DNA from: Syntrophorhabdaceae bacterium
Lineage (GTDB): Bacteria > Desulfobacterota > Syntrophorhabdia > Syntrophorhabdales > Syntrophorhabdaceae
Direction: 5' to 3'
Assembly: GCA_036504895.1 (NCBI GenBank)
Contig: DASXUJ010000025.1
Location: 1 to 41,272 of the forward strand
DNA: 41,272 nt
In this document: in pieces, positions 26,249 to 34,655 of the stretch
Numbering within the stretch: the stretch's first letter is position 1
How the letters are laid out: each line of letters begins with the position of its first letter
Translations under genes and position numbers: made by a program
The notes under the pieces: generated by a model
What the model was told of the DNA's origin: nothing
Seen by the model: the letters and a program-made list of their open reading frames with translations, nothing else
Database searches by the model: none

Positions 26249-26917
26249 CTATGGTAGTTGCACGTCTCTTTCCACGATCTCCGTGGAAAGAGACGTGCGC
26301 CGGAAAATCTGGGTGAAGTAGTAGGTGGAGACGAGGAGGACATAGTAGGTCACCACCGACAGAAGGGCGACCATGATGAGCTGGAGGAAAAAGGCCTTGG
26401 GGATCGGGATGATCTTCCAGCAGACGAACAGGGCGAGCACCGTGCCCACATAACCCGCCAGATAAGGCAGGGTAACTTCCTTGATGGCCCGGAGGATCTT
26501 CTCAAATTCAAGGGCCTGCCTGAAATCGGATTTTTCCGAAAAGGTGATGAAGGCAAAGGGCAGGAAGAAGGAGGAGATGAAGAGGGCCACATAAGAGAGC
26601 TGAATCATGATCCCGCCGAAAAACCCCGTGAGGCTGCTTAAGGACTGGAGGAAGAAGCCGCAGGAGAACATGAAGAACGGGATGGCCCCGTAAAGAATAA
26701 AGAGGAGGAGCATTTTTGCCCCCTCCATCCATATCTCGTACCTCCGGTCCCATGTGGGCAGGCCCACGCTCCCGATCATGACCACCCTCGACACCTTTGA
26801 AAGATACCCGAGAGAGAAGAAGTTAAGGACCGGTATGTACAACAGCAATCCCCCGTATATCCATCGCGAGACATAACGGCTGTTCAGGCTGAACTGGATA
26901 AAAGGGATGACATCCAT
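26249..26917 (-). CDS. DUF4013 multi-pass membrane protein
   Basis: The 222-residue protein has about five hydrophobic segments (for example LLLFILYGAIPFFMFSCGFFL, LSYVALFISSFFLPFAFITF, AFFLQLIMVALLSVVTYYVLL). The N-terminal LLYIPVLNFFSLGYLSKVSRVVMIG followed by LPTWDRRYEIWMEGAKMLL fits DUF4013, an inner-membrane family of unknown role. It begins two bases after the SDR gene's stop. Its last 17 or so residues are encoded by a large palindrome (26260-26298), so the natural C-terminus may have been altered. Confidence 0.8.
   Translation of the reverse strand: MDVIPFIQFSLNSRYVSRWIYGGLLLYIPVLNFFSLGYLSKVSRVVMIGSVGLPTWDRRYEIWMEGAKMLLLFILYGAIPFFMFSCGFFLQSLSSLTGFFGGIMIQLSYVALFISSFFLPFAFITFSEKSDFRQALEFEKILRAIKEVTLPYLAGYVGTVLALFVCWKIIPIPKAFFLQLIMVALLSVVTYYVLLVSTYYFTQIFRRTSLSTEIVERDVQLP
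26260..26298. repeat. 17-bp perfect inverted repeat inside the 3' end of the DUF4013 gene
   Basis: GCACGTCTCTTTCCACG (26260-26276) pairs perfectly with 26282-26298, leaving a 5-base loop (ATCTC). It lies within the coding frame, encoding the residues TSLSTEIVERDVQ, nine bases before the stop codon. As RNA it would be a very stable hairpin at the transcript end. Confidence 0.8.
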
Positions 26918-26919
26918 AA

Positions 26920-27714
26920 TTATTTGCCTTTGGCCGCCTTGCCGATGAAATCGAGAAGACCTTCAGGGGTATAGCCCGTCATGCCGCCGTCCATGGTGAT
27001 GGTCTCGCCATTGATATATGCCGCCTCTTTCGTCGCCAGATAGAGTATGAGACCCACGTATTCTTCCACATCCATCATCCTGCCCATGGGTGTCCTGCCG
27101 GAAAGGTAGTTTACGAAGGCCTCTTTCCTGACGAGCCCCTCGTTCATCCCGCCCTTGATGAACCCGGGAGCCACGGTCACCGTGGTGACCCCGAATTTCG
27201 ACCATTCATAGGCAAGGGTCCTCGCCATGACCATAAGTCCCGACTTGCTCACCGCGTAGGGCAGAAAACCCTGCTCTCCGAAGAGGGCGACCTGGGACGC
27301 GATATTGATGATCCGTCCGTACTTCCCTTCGATCATCTTTTTGCCGAATATCTGGCACGCATAGAAGGCGCCTTTCAGGTTTATGTCGATCGATTTGTCG
27401 AATTCCTCTTTCTTCATCTTCGCCGCGGGTCCGAGAGCATTCACCACGCCGGCGTTATTGACGAGCACGTCGACCCTGCCCCACTTATCCATGGTCTTCG
27501 CCGCCACGTTTTCCATCGCGGCATAATCGGTTACGTCCGCATGGAAGGCGAGGACCGGTTTTCCCTTGAATTCCTCCTCGAAGCGGGCGACCGCCTCTTC
27601 GGGGATACCGCAGACTCCCACGGAGGCACCTTCTTTGAGAAATTCCTCCGCCATGGCCTTGCCCAGGCCGCGGGTCCCGCCCGTGATAAATACTACCTGC
27701 CCTTCAAACCTCAT
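26920..27714 (-). CDS. Short-chain dehydrogenase/reductase
   Basis: The 264-residue classical SDR has the TGGTRGLGKAMAEEF cofactor motif (TGxxxGxG), NNAGVV, the catalytic Ser in INIASQVALFGEQ and YAVSKSG (YxxxK). The residue pattern after beta-2 (GVCGIPEEAV) does not clearly indicate NAD or NADP. It looks like a FabG-type enzyme that oxidises or reduces a hydroxyl/keto group; the substrate is not known. It overlaps the SPL-like gene by four bases (ATGA). Confidence 0.92.
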   Translation of the reverse strand: MRFEGQVVFITGGTRGLGKAMAEEFLKEGASVGVCGIPEEAVARFEEEFKGKPVLAFHADVTDYAAMENVAAKTMDKWGRVDVLVNNAGVVNALGPAAKMKKEEFDKSIDINLKGAFYACQIFGKKMIEGKYGRIINIASQVALFGEQGFLPYAVSKSGLMVMARTLAYEWSKFGVTTVTVAPGFIKGGMNEGLVRKEAFVNYLSGRTPMGRMMDVEEYVGLILYLATKEAAYINGETITMDGGMTGYTPEGLLDFIGKAAKGK

Positions 27715-28658
27715 AACCCACCTCCGTAGAATTTCCTTATCCTGTCATCAAAAAGGTCGACCAGGTCCCCGCTCGTTGCGAGGTCCTTCCCCATCGCCTC
27801 CCGCCACACATCGGGCCGCTCCATGCAGAGGTAGACGAAGAGGTCGGGACTCCGGCTCTTCAGCATATCCTGGAGCATCTTATAGACCTTTACCCTCTCT
27901 TTCTTCAGGTAACGGTATTTCCCGTCTTCTCCCCGTATGAATTCACCGTAGAGGAGGTTTCGCCTTTCATGCTCGATAAAATGGTCCATGAGCCCCGGCG
28001 GGAACCTGAGAAGCCCGAGGCTTATCCATATGATCCTCTCCGGATCGAGGATCCTGCATATGTCCTCTGTCAGATACTCATAATCCTTCTCGAAACCGTC
28101 ATAAATGATCACGGGGTCGAGGTGGAGCCCTACGAAGGAGCCCATCTCCTGCGCCTTGCGGGCCGCTTTCAATCTCTTGTAAAGGGGACTCGTCCGCCGC
28201 TCTTCCCGATCGATCGACCTCTGGGGGGCGAGGGAGAAAGAGACCACGGTATAGGGATTGAGAAAAGGCGCAATAGGAGAGATATCCGCCCACTTCGATT
28301 TCAACTCGAGGAGGGCCCGCTTCTTTTCCCCGAAATATTCCATCAGGGGCCCGTTGAGCCTGAATCTCCGGTCGAGGGCCAGGCTGTCGGACAGTTCGCC
28401 CGTGCCGAACCTCAACACATGGTCCAACTCACCCTCTATCTCTTCCTCTATCTGGGAGAGGATGTAAGGGATATCACCGTGCACGCTTATGCCGGCGGTA
28501 TTCATATAATATTTGAGTATACAGTACGAGCAGGAGAGGACGCACCCCTCGATGAGGTCGATCGTCTTGTAGCCGCAGCAGACGTGGTTCTTCGTGCCGG
28601 GGCAGTCCCGGACTATTCTCCCTTTCGTCTCGACAAAATTAACCTCTTGTAAGTTCAA
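27711..28658 (-). CDS. Spore photoproduct lyase-like radical SAM protein
   Basis: The 315-residue protein has CCGYKTIDLIEGCVLSCSYC, with Cys39, Cys43 and Cys46 forming the CX3CX2C site of radical SAM enzymes, in the sequence context of the SPL family (CPGT...CCGY...DCSYCILQ-type). True SplB repairs the thymine spore photoproduct. This bacterium shows no sign of sporulation, so the target, DNA or otherwise, is open. It overlaps the ParB-like gene by 20 bases and the SDR gene by four. Confidence 0.82.
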   Translation of the reverse strand: MNLQEVNFVETKGRIVRDCPGTKNHVCCGYKTIDLIEGCVLSCSYCILKYYMNTAGISVHGDIPYILSQIEEEIEGELDHVLRFGTGELSDSLALDRRFRLNGPLMEYFGEKKRALLELKSKWADISPIAPFLNPYTVVSFSLAPQRSIDREERRTSPLYKRLKAARKAQEMGSFVGLHLDPVIIYDGFEKDYEYLTEDICRILDPERIIWISLGLLRFPPGLMDHFIEHERRNLLYGEFIRGEDGKYRYLKKERVKVYKMLQDMLKSRSPDLFVYLCMERPDVWREAMGKDLATSGDLVDLFDDRIRKFYGGGL

Positions 28659-29550
28659 GGATGCTCCCTATCGATCCATTGTCCAGGGTCCTGCGGAGTT
28701 TTTCCAGGGCCTTCTCTAAATCCTCAATATCCCTGGTTCTTATACCTATATCAATATACTCCTTTTCAAAAAAAGGGTCTACCCTTATATCAATGTTCGG
28801 GGGCAGCGCCATCCGGACCTTCACCTCTTCCAGTCTCGCTTCCATGGAGGTGAGCAAGGGATGGGTCCGTTGCTTCAGCTTCGCCCGTAAATCGCCGGCA
28901 TTCTCCGTGCCCCCGAGGGCAACGAAATCGATCCGCCCTTCTTTCACCTTCATAAGCGCGATCAGGCGCAGGAGGTCTCGCAGATACCCTTCAGTGACGT
29001 GCAGCGGCGAAAGGAGCGCGAGAAGCTCCTTTCTCTCCGCCTCATTGAATTTCAACAAATCTTCTATATTCCTGAGGGAAAGGCCATTCGTGTGGATAAA
29101 TGCCTTGAATGGGTCCCCGGCCCGTGCGAGGGCGAGAAAGGTGCTCAGGACCTTTTCATGGGGACTGCACCCGAGGACCTCCATGGTCCCGAAGGTCTCT
29201 TCCGATGAAAAGCCCGCCGCGGCCATCTTGTCCAGGGCGATCGCTTTTTCCACCACATTAAGGCCTCTCCCCGCGTTTGCATGGATCGCCCGGATAAGAG
29301 CTCCCTTTTCTTCAAGGCCGGACTCCACGAAAGCAGGCACTTCCGTAAGCCCGAGGCGCAAGGCTGCCTCCGCCCTTTTATGTCCCGATATGATGACAAA
29401 AGGGGAACCTTCGAGGAGAAGGAGGGGCTCCACAATCCCGACAAGGTCTATGGAAGGCAGAAGAGGCCCCGGCTCCATGGGATAGGAGATACAAAACCTC
29501 CGGTCATCCACATCGATGCGCTCAAGGGCTATAGTCGCGAGATAAGCCAT
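28639..29550 (-). CDS. ParB N-terminal-domain (ParB/Srx-like) protein
   Basis: The 303-residue protein has a ParB/sulfiredoxin-type N-terminal domain: VEPLLLLEGSPFVIISGHKRAEAALRLGLTEVPAFV (GxRRxxA box), followed by IHANAGRGLNVVEKAIALDKM, matching the ENxxRxxLxxxExA box of ParB. A helical middle with LSLRNIEDLLKFNEAERKELLALL follows, and a predicted amphipathic C-terminus. There is no parA nearby and it is not next to an origin, so it is not a chromosome partition ParB. It heads a four-gene minus-strand run. Confidence 0.8.
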   Translation of the reverse strand: MAYLATIALERIDVDDRRFCISYPMEPGPLLPSIDLVGIVEPLLLLEGSPFVIISGHKRAEAALRLGLTEVPAFVESGLEEKGALIRAIHANAGRGLNVVEKAIALDKMAAAGFSSEETFGTMEVLGCSPHEKVLSTFLALARAGDPFKAFIHTNGLSLRNIEDLLKFNEAERKELLALLSPLHVTEGYLRDLLRLIALMKVKEGRIDFVALGGTENAGDLRAKLKQRTHPLLTSMEARLEEVKVRMALPPNIDIRVDPFFEKEYIDIGIRTRDIEDLEKALEKLRRTLDNGSIGSILELTRG

Positions 29551-29721
29551 ATAATCCGAGCGTAAACAATAACAGAGGGGGAACGGGGTGTCAATATTTA
29601 GGACAGGCGCAGTGAATGGGCGCGCGATGCACGTGCGCCAAAGAAGAGTGGATGAGAAACCTGGATTATTTGAATATCGCCGGTCTCAACGCCCGTGGGC
29701 TGCCCGTAAGGATTGCCCACC

Positions 29722-31917
29722 CTAGATGAGAGAATATCCCCCTTCCCTGAAAAGTATGAGGCAAACGCGCGTTGCTTCTGGATCGTAGAGGGTTCCCTTC
29801 ATGCCCTCTATCTCCGCGAGCGCTTTGGCGACATCGGCGCCGGGAGCGTAAGGGCGGGGGGCAACCATGGCCTCCACCGCGTCGGCGACCGCGAGAATGC
29901 GTGCCTCGAGGAGTATCTCGCTCCCCTTGAGGCCGAGGGGATATCCGGAGCCGTCGATGCGCTCGTGGTGCTGGAGGATGATCTCCGGGATCGGATAGGG
30001 GAGGCCCGTCTCCTTGATCAGCTCGTACCCCGACCGGGGATGGACTTTTACAAGGTTCTGCTCCATTTCGGTGAGGGGGCCCGGTTTCATCAGTATTTCG
30101 GCAGGCACCGATATCATGCCCACGTCATGGATGCGGGCCGCTTTTTCTATGTTATCCGCCATATCAGCTGAAAAGCCCATCTCTATGGCGATGGCCCTCG
30201 CGAGCCGGGAGACCCTTTCCTGGTGCCCTTTTATGCCCGGGTCCCGGGCTTCGGTGATCCGGGAGACCATGTCGACCATGCCGCCCAGGGTCGATTTAAG
30301 CTCTCTTAACTCTTCTTCTGCAAATTTCCGGGTGGTGATGTCCTCTACGGTGCCTTCGTAATAGACAAGCCTCCCGGTGTCGTCGCGGACGGCATGCGCC
30401 GTGTTGGAGACCCAGTGGAGGCTGCCGTCTTTTCGTCGCATCATGATCTCGAAGTTCCTGACCGAACCTTCCTCCTCGACGAGCTGCTTGAGCCTTGCCC
30501 TCCGGCTCGGGTCTACATAGAGCTGATGGGCGATGTCGGTGACGGACGCGATCATCTCCTCGGGAGAATCGAATCCGTGGATTCGCGCCAGTGCCGGATT
30601 TACGCTCAGGTAACCGCCCTCCGGCGTGACCTGGTAGATGCCCTCCACCGCGTTCTCGAATATGTTCCGGTATCGTTCCTCCGATCTCCTTAAACCCTCC
30701 TCCGCCTGTTTTCTCCTCGATATGTCCCGGGCAATGGAGAGGACCAGGGTGCGGTCCTTTTGGGTGAAGAGGCGGGAGCTGATCTCCACGGGAATCCGGT
30801 CCCCCTCCCTGGTTACATGGGTAGTCTCGAACCAGACCGATCCGGTTTCGATGAGACTCTCCATTATCCCGGGGAGGTCGACCGCCCCTTCACGGGCATC
30901 TATATCCCTCGGTCCCATGGAGAGCATCTCTTCCCTCGTATATCCCAGCCGCTCGCATCCGATCTCGTTTACCTCCACGAAGCGTCCCGGCATCCCGGAG
31001 GGGGTGATCTCGAAGAGGTATATGGCATCGACCGCGGTGTTAAAAAGGGTCTTGAATCTTGATTCGCTTTCCTTGAGGGCCTCTTCCGCCCCCTTTCGTG
31101 CGGTAATGTCTTCGAGGGTGCCCTCATAATAGAGGACCTCTCCCTTTGCCCGTGCCTTCACGGCTCGGACATTGAGAGAGCCCCACATGAGGCTCCCATC
31201 CTTCCTGTGGAACTGCGCTTCGAAGCCCCTTACCACCCCGGACGTCTCGAGAATCCTCTTAAAAGTACGCCGGTCTTCCGCGCGGGCATAGAGCTCGGAA
31301 CCGATGCTCGTGATCCCTTCCTTCATCTGCGTGGGTGTGACATATCCGAACATGCGGGCCATGGCCGGGTTGACCGTCATGAGCCTGCCCTCGGGGGTGC
31401 TCTGGAATACGCCTTCCACCGCATTTTCGAAGATGCCCCTGTATTTCTCTTCACTCTCCCGGAGCGCCTTTTCCGCATCCTTACGCTCCGTGATATCGGT
31501 AAACATGGCAAAGGAGCCCTGAAACCTGTCCTCTCCGTCAACAATGGGCGACGCGGAGGCGTGGGCCCACAGGACAGTCCCGTCCTTTCTTTTGAGCCTC
31601 CTCTCGTATCTGCCGGGAATGCCCTGGCGCCGCATGGCGGTCTTCTCCGCGAGGTCGGGGAAATCTTCTTCGAAGAGAAACTCGTCGTGCCTTCTTCCGA
31701 TCATCTCCTCCGGCTCGTAGAGGAGCATGGCGGCCATCCTCCTGTTCACGAAGGTGGTGAGGTAGGTTTCATCGAGGACCCATATCCCCTCTTCGGCGGT
31801 GTCTATAATGCGCCGGTATCGCTGCTCCGGATCGGACCTGCGGAGCTCGTCAAGACGCTGCCCCATTCTTCGGATCTCATCCAGAAGCTCTTCGTATGTC
31901 TTTTCTGCCTCTTTCAT
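29722..31917 (-). CDS. Four-PAS HD-GYP domain protein
   Basis: The 731-residue protein has a coiled-coil start, PAS domains at about 30-145, 155-275, 285-403 and 412-532 (each ending in a DITxRK-type linker), and an HD-GYP domain at 545-731. PAS 2 and 4 are closely similar, an internal duplication. The HD-GYP domain keeps His597-Asp598, HHERIDGSGYP (650-660) and later VADAVEAM, but the usual HDxGK lysine is Met601. HD-GYP proteins hydrolyse cyclic-di-GMP. No membrane helix is seen, so it is likely a cytosolic redox, gas or ligand sensor. It overlaps the activator gene by four bases. Confidence 0.9.
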   Translation of the reverse strand: MKEAEKTYEELLDEIRRMGQRLDELRRSDPEQRYRRIIDTAEEGIWVLDETYLTTFVNRRMAAMLLYEPEEMIGRRHDEFLFEEDFPDLAEKTAMRRQGIPGRYERRLKRKDGTVLWAHASASPIVDGEDRFQGSFAMFTDITERKDAEKALRESEEKYRGIFENAVEGVFQSTPEGRLMTVNPAMARMFGYVTPTQMKEGITSIGSELYARAEDRRTFKRILETSGVVRGFEAQFHRKDGSLMWGSLNVRAVKARAKGEVLYYEGTLEDITARKGAEEALKESESRFKTLFNTAVDAIYLFEITPSGMPGRFVEVNEIGCERLGYTREEMLSMGPRDIDAREGAVDLPGIMESLIETGSVWFETTHVTREGDRIPVEISSRLFTQKDRTLVLSIARDISRRKQAEEGLRRSEERYRNIFENAVEGIYQVTPEGGYLSVNPALARIHGFDSPEEMIASVTDIAHQLYVDPSRRARLKQLVEEEGSVRNFEIMMRRKDGSLHWVSNTAHAVRDDTGRLVYYEGTVEDITTRKFAEEELRELKSTLGGMVDMVSRITEARDPGIKGHQERVSRLARAIAIEMGFSADMADNIEKAARIHDVGMISVPAEILMKPGPLTEMEQNLVKVHPRSGYELIKETGLPYPIPEIILQHHERIDGSGYPLGLKGSEILLEARILAVADAVEAMVAPRPYAPGADVAKALAEIEGMKGTLYDPEATRVCLILFREGGYSLI

Positions 31918-33467
31918 GCGACTGTTCCCATTTTTGCGGCCCTGCCGAAGGGGATGCCCAGCTTTCGCATCCTGTGGCGAAGGGTTCCGGGGTTGATGCC
32001 CAGTATAGCCGCCGCCCCGCCGGCCCCTTCAACCCTCCCTTCCGCGGCCTCCAGGGCACGCCGAATGTGAAGGGCCTCGATGCCCGTGAGGGTCATGCCG
32101 GTCTCTTCCCTGGTCTTCTCCGCCTCCCTGTCATGGTCCCCCTGAAGGCCTACGATATCTTCGTAAGTGAGGGGCTTTCCTTCGTGGATGATGATAGCGC
32201 GCTCCACCGCGTTGGAAAGCTCTCTCACGTTGCCGGGCCAGTCGTATCCGATGAGCTTCTCCATGGTCCCCGGTGCAAGGCCGGGCACGAAATTGAAACC
32301 AACCTCCCGGGATTTCTTACGCATGAAAAATTCGACCAGGGCAGGAATATCCATCCGCCGCTCCCGGAGGGGCGGGATATGGATGGGAAAGACGGAGAGG
32401 CGATAATAGAGATCGTCCCTGAAGAGGTTCCGCGCCACGAGAGTGCGGAGGTCCTTATTGGTGGCCGAGATAATCCGTATATCGACCTTGACCGACTGGA
32501 CGCCGCCCACCCTCTCTATCTCCTTTTCCTGGAGTACCCTCAGGAGCCTTACCTGGGCATTGGGGGGAAGCTCGCTCACCTCATCAAGAAAGATCGTTCC
32601 CCCATGGGCCCTTTCGAATCTTCCCCGCTGCTGGGATGAGGCCCCCGTGAAGGCGCCTTTTTCGTGGCCGAAAAGCTCGCTGTCGATCAGGGAGTCGGGG
32701 ATGGCCCCGCAGTTTACCTTTATGAGGGGACCTGAGTGGCGGGGCGAGAAATTATGGATCGCATTGGCCATGAGCTCCTTGCCCGTCCCTGTCTCCCCGT
32801 AGAGCACCACCGGGCTCGGCTGGGGCGCGACTTTGAGGACCTGTTCCATGGCAGCTTTCAATCCGAATTCGGCGCCCACGATCTCCTCGCTGTAGCCGCG
32901 GCGAAGCTCGTTCTGAAAATACCTGCTGTCATCGGCCAGCAGTTCTTTCAGCTTCATGAGCTCCTGGTAACGGCGGCTGTTGGCCAGGGCTACTGCCGCG
33001 GGCTCGTTGATGAGGGACCATAGTCCCCCGTGCTCCTGTCCATAGCGACCCCTCCCTTCCACGCGGCCGATAAAGGAACCGACGAACTTGCCCTCGATGA
33101 TAAGTCTCCCCACGATGATCGAGGAATCGGGCCAGCGGTAGTGGCGGGCGACGGGTTTCAGTATCTCGTCCTCGTATACGTCGCCGCATACTCTTACGCG
33201 GGGAAATTTCACCGGATCTTCGAGCTGACCCCGCAGGGGCATGGCCATGGTGATCCGGTCGGCCCGGGCAACACCCCCCTTTTCATCGGCAGTCGCCACC
33301 ACTTCAAGTACTCCGGCGAGGGGGTCGTAGACGGTGAAGATCAGCTCGTCGGCGGGGATGATCTCCCTGATGTAGAGGAAACAGCGCCAGAGGGCCTTCT
33401 CGATTTCGAGACTCCCGCAGATGCGCAGAGTAATCTCCCGGAAGAACCGGTTTTCATCTATTTTCAT
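31914..33467 (-). CDS. Sigma-54-dependent transcriptional activator (GAF-AAA-Fis)
   Basis: The 517-residue protein has a GAF-like sensor (about residues 1-165), an AAA+ domain with Walker A GETGTGK (224-230), the sigma-54 contact loop GAFTGA (271-276) and Walker B TIFLDE (291-296), and a Fis-type helix-turn-helix near the C-terminus (GGAAAILGINPGTLRHRMRKLG). All parts needed for ATP-driven opening of sigma-54 promoters are present. Translation of the HD-GYP gene starts in its stop (ATGA). A sigma-54-type promoter lies about 1.1 kb upstream. Confidence 0.94.
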   Translation of the reverse strand: MKIDENRFFREITLRICGSLEIEKALWRCFLYIREIIPADELIFTVYDPLAGVLEVVATADEKGGVARADRITMAMPLRGQLEDPVKFPRVRVCGDVYEDEILKPVARHYRWPDSSIIVGRLIIEGKFVGSFIGRVEGRGRYGQEHGGLWSLINEPAAVALANSRRYQELMKLKELLADDSRYFQNELRRGYSEEIVGAEFGLKAAMEQVLKVAPQPSPVVLYGETGTGKELMANAIHNFSPRHSGPLIKVNCGAIPDSLIDSELFGHEKGAFTGASSQQRGRFERAHGGTIFLDEVSELPPNAQVRLLRVLQEKEIERVGGVQSVKVDIRIISATNKDLRTLVARNLFRDDLYYRLSVFPIHIPPLRERRMDIPALVEFFMRKKSREVGFNFVPGLAPGTMEKLIGYDWPGNVRELSNAVERAIIIHEGKPLTYEDIVGLQGDHDREAEKTREETGMTLTGIEALHIRRALEAAEGRVEGAGGAAAILGINPGTLRHRMRKLGIPFGRAAKMGTVA

Positions 33468-33489
33468 AGATTCTTCTCGTATTCAATTA

Positions 33490-33509
33490 AACTGTCGTAT
33501 ACAACAGTT
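33490..33509. promoter_or_regulatory. Inverted repeat in front of the sigma-54 activator gene
   Basis: AACTGT (33490-33495) and ACAGTT (33504-33509) are perfect inverted repeats around CGTATACA, 23 bases before the activator start. GTATACAA occurs again at 33532-33539, and TATACC/GGTATA form another inverted pair. The spacing and position suit an operator, perhaps for autoregulation; no binding protein can be named. Confidence 0.4.
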
Positions 33510-33790
33510 ATACCTGATTTCCAAAAAAAGGTATACAAATTTAGGAAAAATATTCTGTCGCTGAGGGAGACGGAGGTTGCCTGCCCGGTCCTTTGGACAA
33601 TTATTGGGCGAATGCTCGCTTGATAAGGCAAGAGGCCATCAGGAATGGTTGCGACTCTTCGTTCCAATTGGAAAGACTTGGAGGCCTCGGTGGAACAACT
33701 GTCGATAGATGGGGAACTCCTTCTAATCAGGGAGATTAATTTCATGAAAACAGAGGGTGGTAATTAATGTGTAATTTAATGGTGCGGGGA

Positions 33791-33983
33791 GGACCGGTTG
33801 TCAGATTGAGCGGGAGTAGGAGGAGCAACGGGAATGGAACCGGTCCCTGTGAGAAAGAGTAAGAACTTGGAATCTTTGTGGAGAAACCCCGACAAAAGTC
33901 AAGCGTGTCCGGGAAGCATGTGCAGCCAAGGAGGTCACGCGGTCTCGGACACGCATCGATCTTTTTACCCCGGGGAGGGGTTT
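33791..33983. other. Structured intergenic block with nested inverted repeats
   Basis: Within the 647-base gap 33468-34114, two structures follow one another. GGACCGGTT (33791-33799) pairs with AACCGGTCC (33838-33846). Then AAACCCC (33884-33890) pairs with GGGGTTT (33977-33983), enclosing GCGTGTCCG (33903-33911) paired with CGGACACGC (33946-33954), which is followed by ATCGATCTTTTT. Nothing else in the gap reads as coding. It may be an RNA element or the remains of a mobile element; no family recognised. Confidence 0.5.
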
Positions 33984-34114
33984 ACTGATACACAGGCGGA
34001 TTGAAGCCCGGGCAAGCTCCATCCCGCTTTATTACACCACTTCTGATCTCAAATGAACCTTTTACACGAAGCAGCATTTGAAATCGCCGGGAAGGGCACC
34101 GGAGACAACTCTTT

Positions 34115-34429
34115 TTAGTGATACCTTACCTTCAGACCCCGCTCCATGGGAAGGGCGGCCTCCCGGCTTATTCGCGCGGCCCGGTCGAGCCTTCTCTCCC
34201 TGCCGGTGTCCAACCGGACGACCCTGTCGAGAGAGACGCATCCGAACACTTCTATAAGGGTCTCATCCATTTCACCGTGGGGCAAGGCAAAATCGGCCGT
34301 GCTCATTATTCTGCCTTTTCCTGTTTTCACGTTTCCAAGAGAGACGCATCCGAACACCTCTATAAGCGCCTCATCCATTATACCGGCCCTAGACCCGCCT
34401 TCGGACTCAAACCCCCGTTCTCGTGCCAT
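34115..34429 (-). CDS. Putative small protein with two copies of a Cys-containing 14-residue repeat
   Basis: From ATG 34429, with GGGAGGG just before it, the frame encodes 104 residues. MDEALIEVFGCVSL and MDETLIEVFGCVSL occur 36 residues apart; the DNA copies share the 20-base run GTGTTCGGATGCGTCTCTCT but differ at a synonymous Glu codon, which speaks for selection on the peptide. The remainder is charged and basic (REAALPMERGLKVRYH at the end), without signal or membrane segment. It lies downstream of a sigma-54-type promoter. I recognise no family. It could be a regulator, a peptide precursor or a non-expressed frame. Confidence 0.45.
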   Translation of the reverse strand: MARERGFESEGGSRAGIMDEALIEVFGCVSLGNVKTGKGRIMSTADFALPHGEMDETLIEVFGCVSLDRVVRLDTGRERRLDRAARISREAALPMERGLKVRYH

Positions 34430-34572
34430 AATGCCCTCCCGTCCCAGGCCTTTATCCGGGTACGTCAAGGCCCTTGTATGACCCTGACCGGTAAGCCTGG
34501 TATGACGACTATCGCGATCGGCCCTGTCCCTGTGTAGCCGGCCGATTTGTTTCGAAGTGATACTCCGTAAGT

Positions 34573-34588
34573 AGCAATGTGCATGCCA
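34573..34588 (-). promoter_or_regulatory. Sigma-54 (-24/-12) promoter upstream of the repeat-peptide gene
   Basis: On the minus strand the sequence TGGCATGCACATTGCT matches TGGCACG-N4-TTGCW at all but one defined position, with the exact -24/-12 spacing. Transcription would begin near 34561 and run left, about 130 bases before the small gene's ATG at 34429. Confidence 0.6.
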
Positions 34589-34637
34589 TGGTCAAAGCGT
34601 AATATTATTAAAGCGTTAATCGAGGTGATAATTGTCA

Positions 34638-34655
34638 GCTATCGTCGGCGATAGC
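34638..34655. promoter_or_regulatory. Palindrome upstream of the sigma-54 promoter, candidate activator site
   Basis: GCTATCG (34638-34644) and CGATAGC (34649-34655) form a perfect palindrome about 85 bases upstream of the predicted start site, the usual place for a sigma-54 enhancer. A related direct repeat, CGACTATC, occurs at 34659-34666 and again at 34506-34513. The nearby sigma-54 activator is the obvious candidate to bind. The rest of 34430-34755 shows no gene. Confidence 0.45.

Noticed and set aside
33464-33745. A 93-codon minus-strand frame ending by ATGA overlap at the sigma-54 activator start.
   Set aside because: It has no ribosome site, its sequence is Ser-rich and low in structure, and it spans the inverted repeats and promoter region of the activator. 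The overlap is probably chance.
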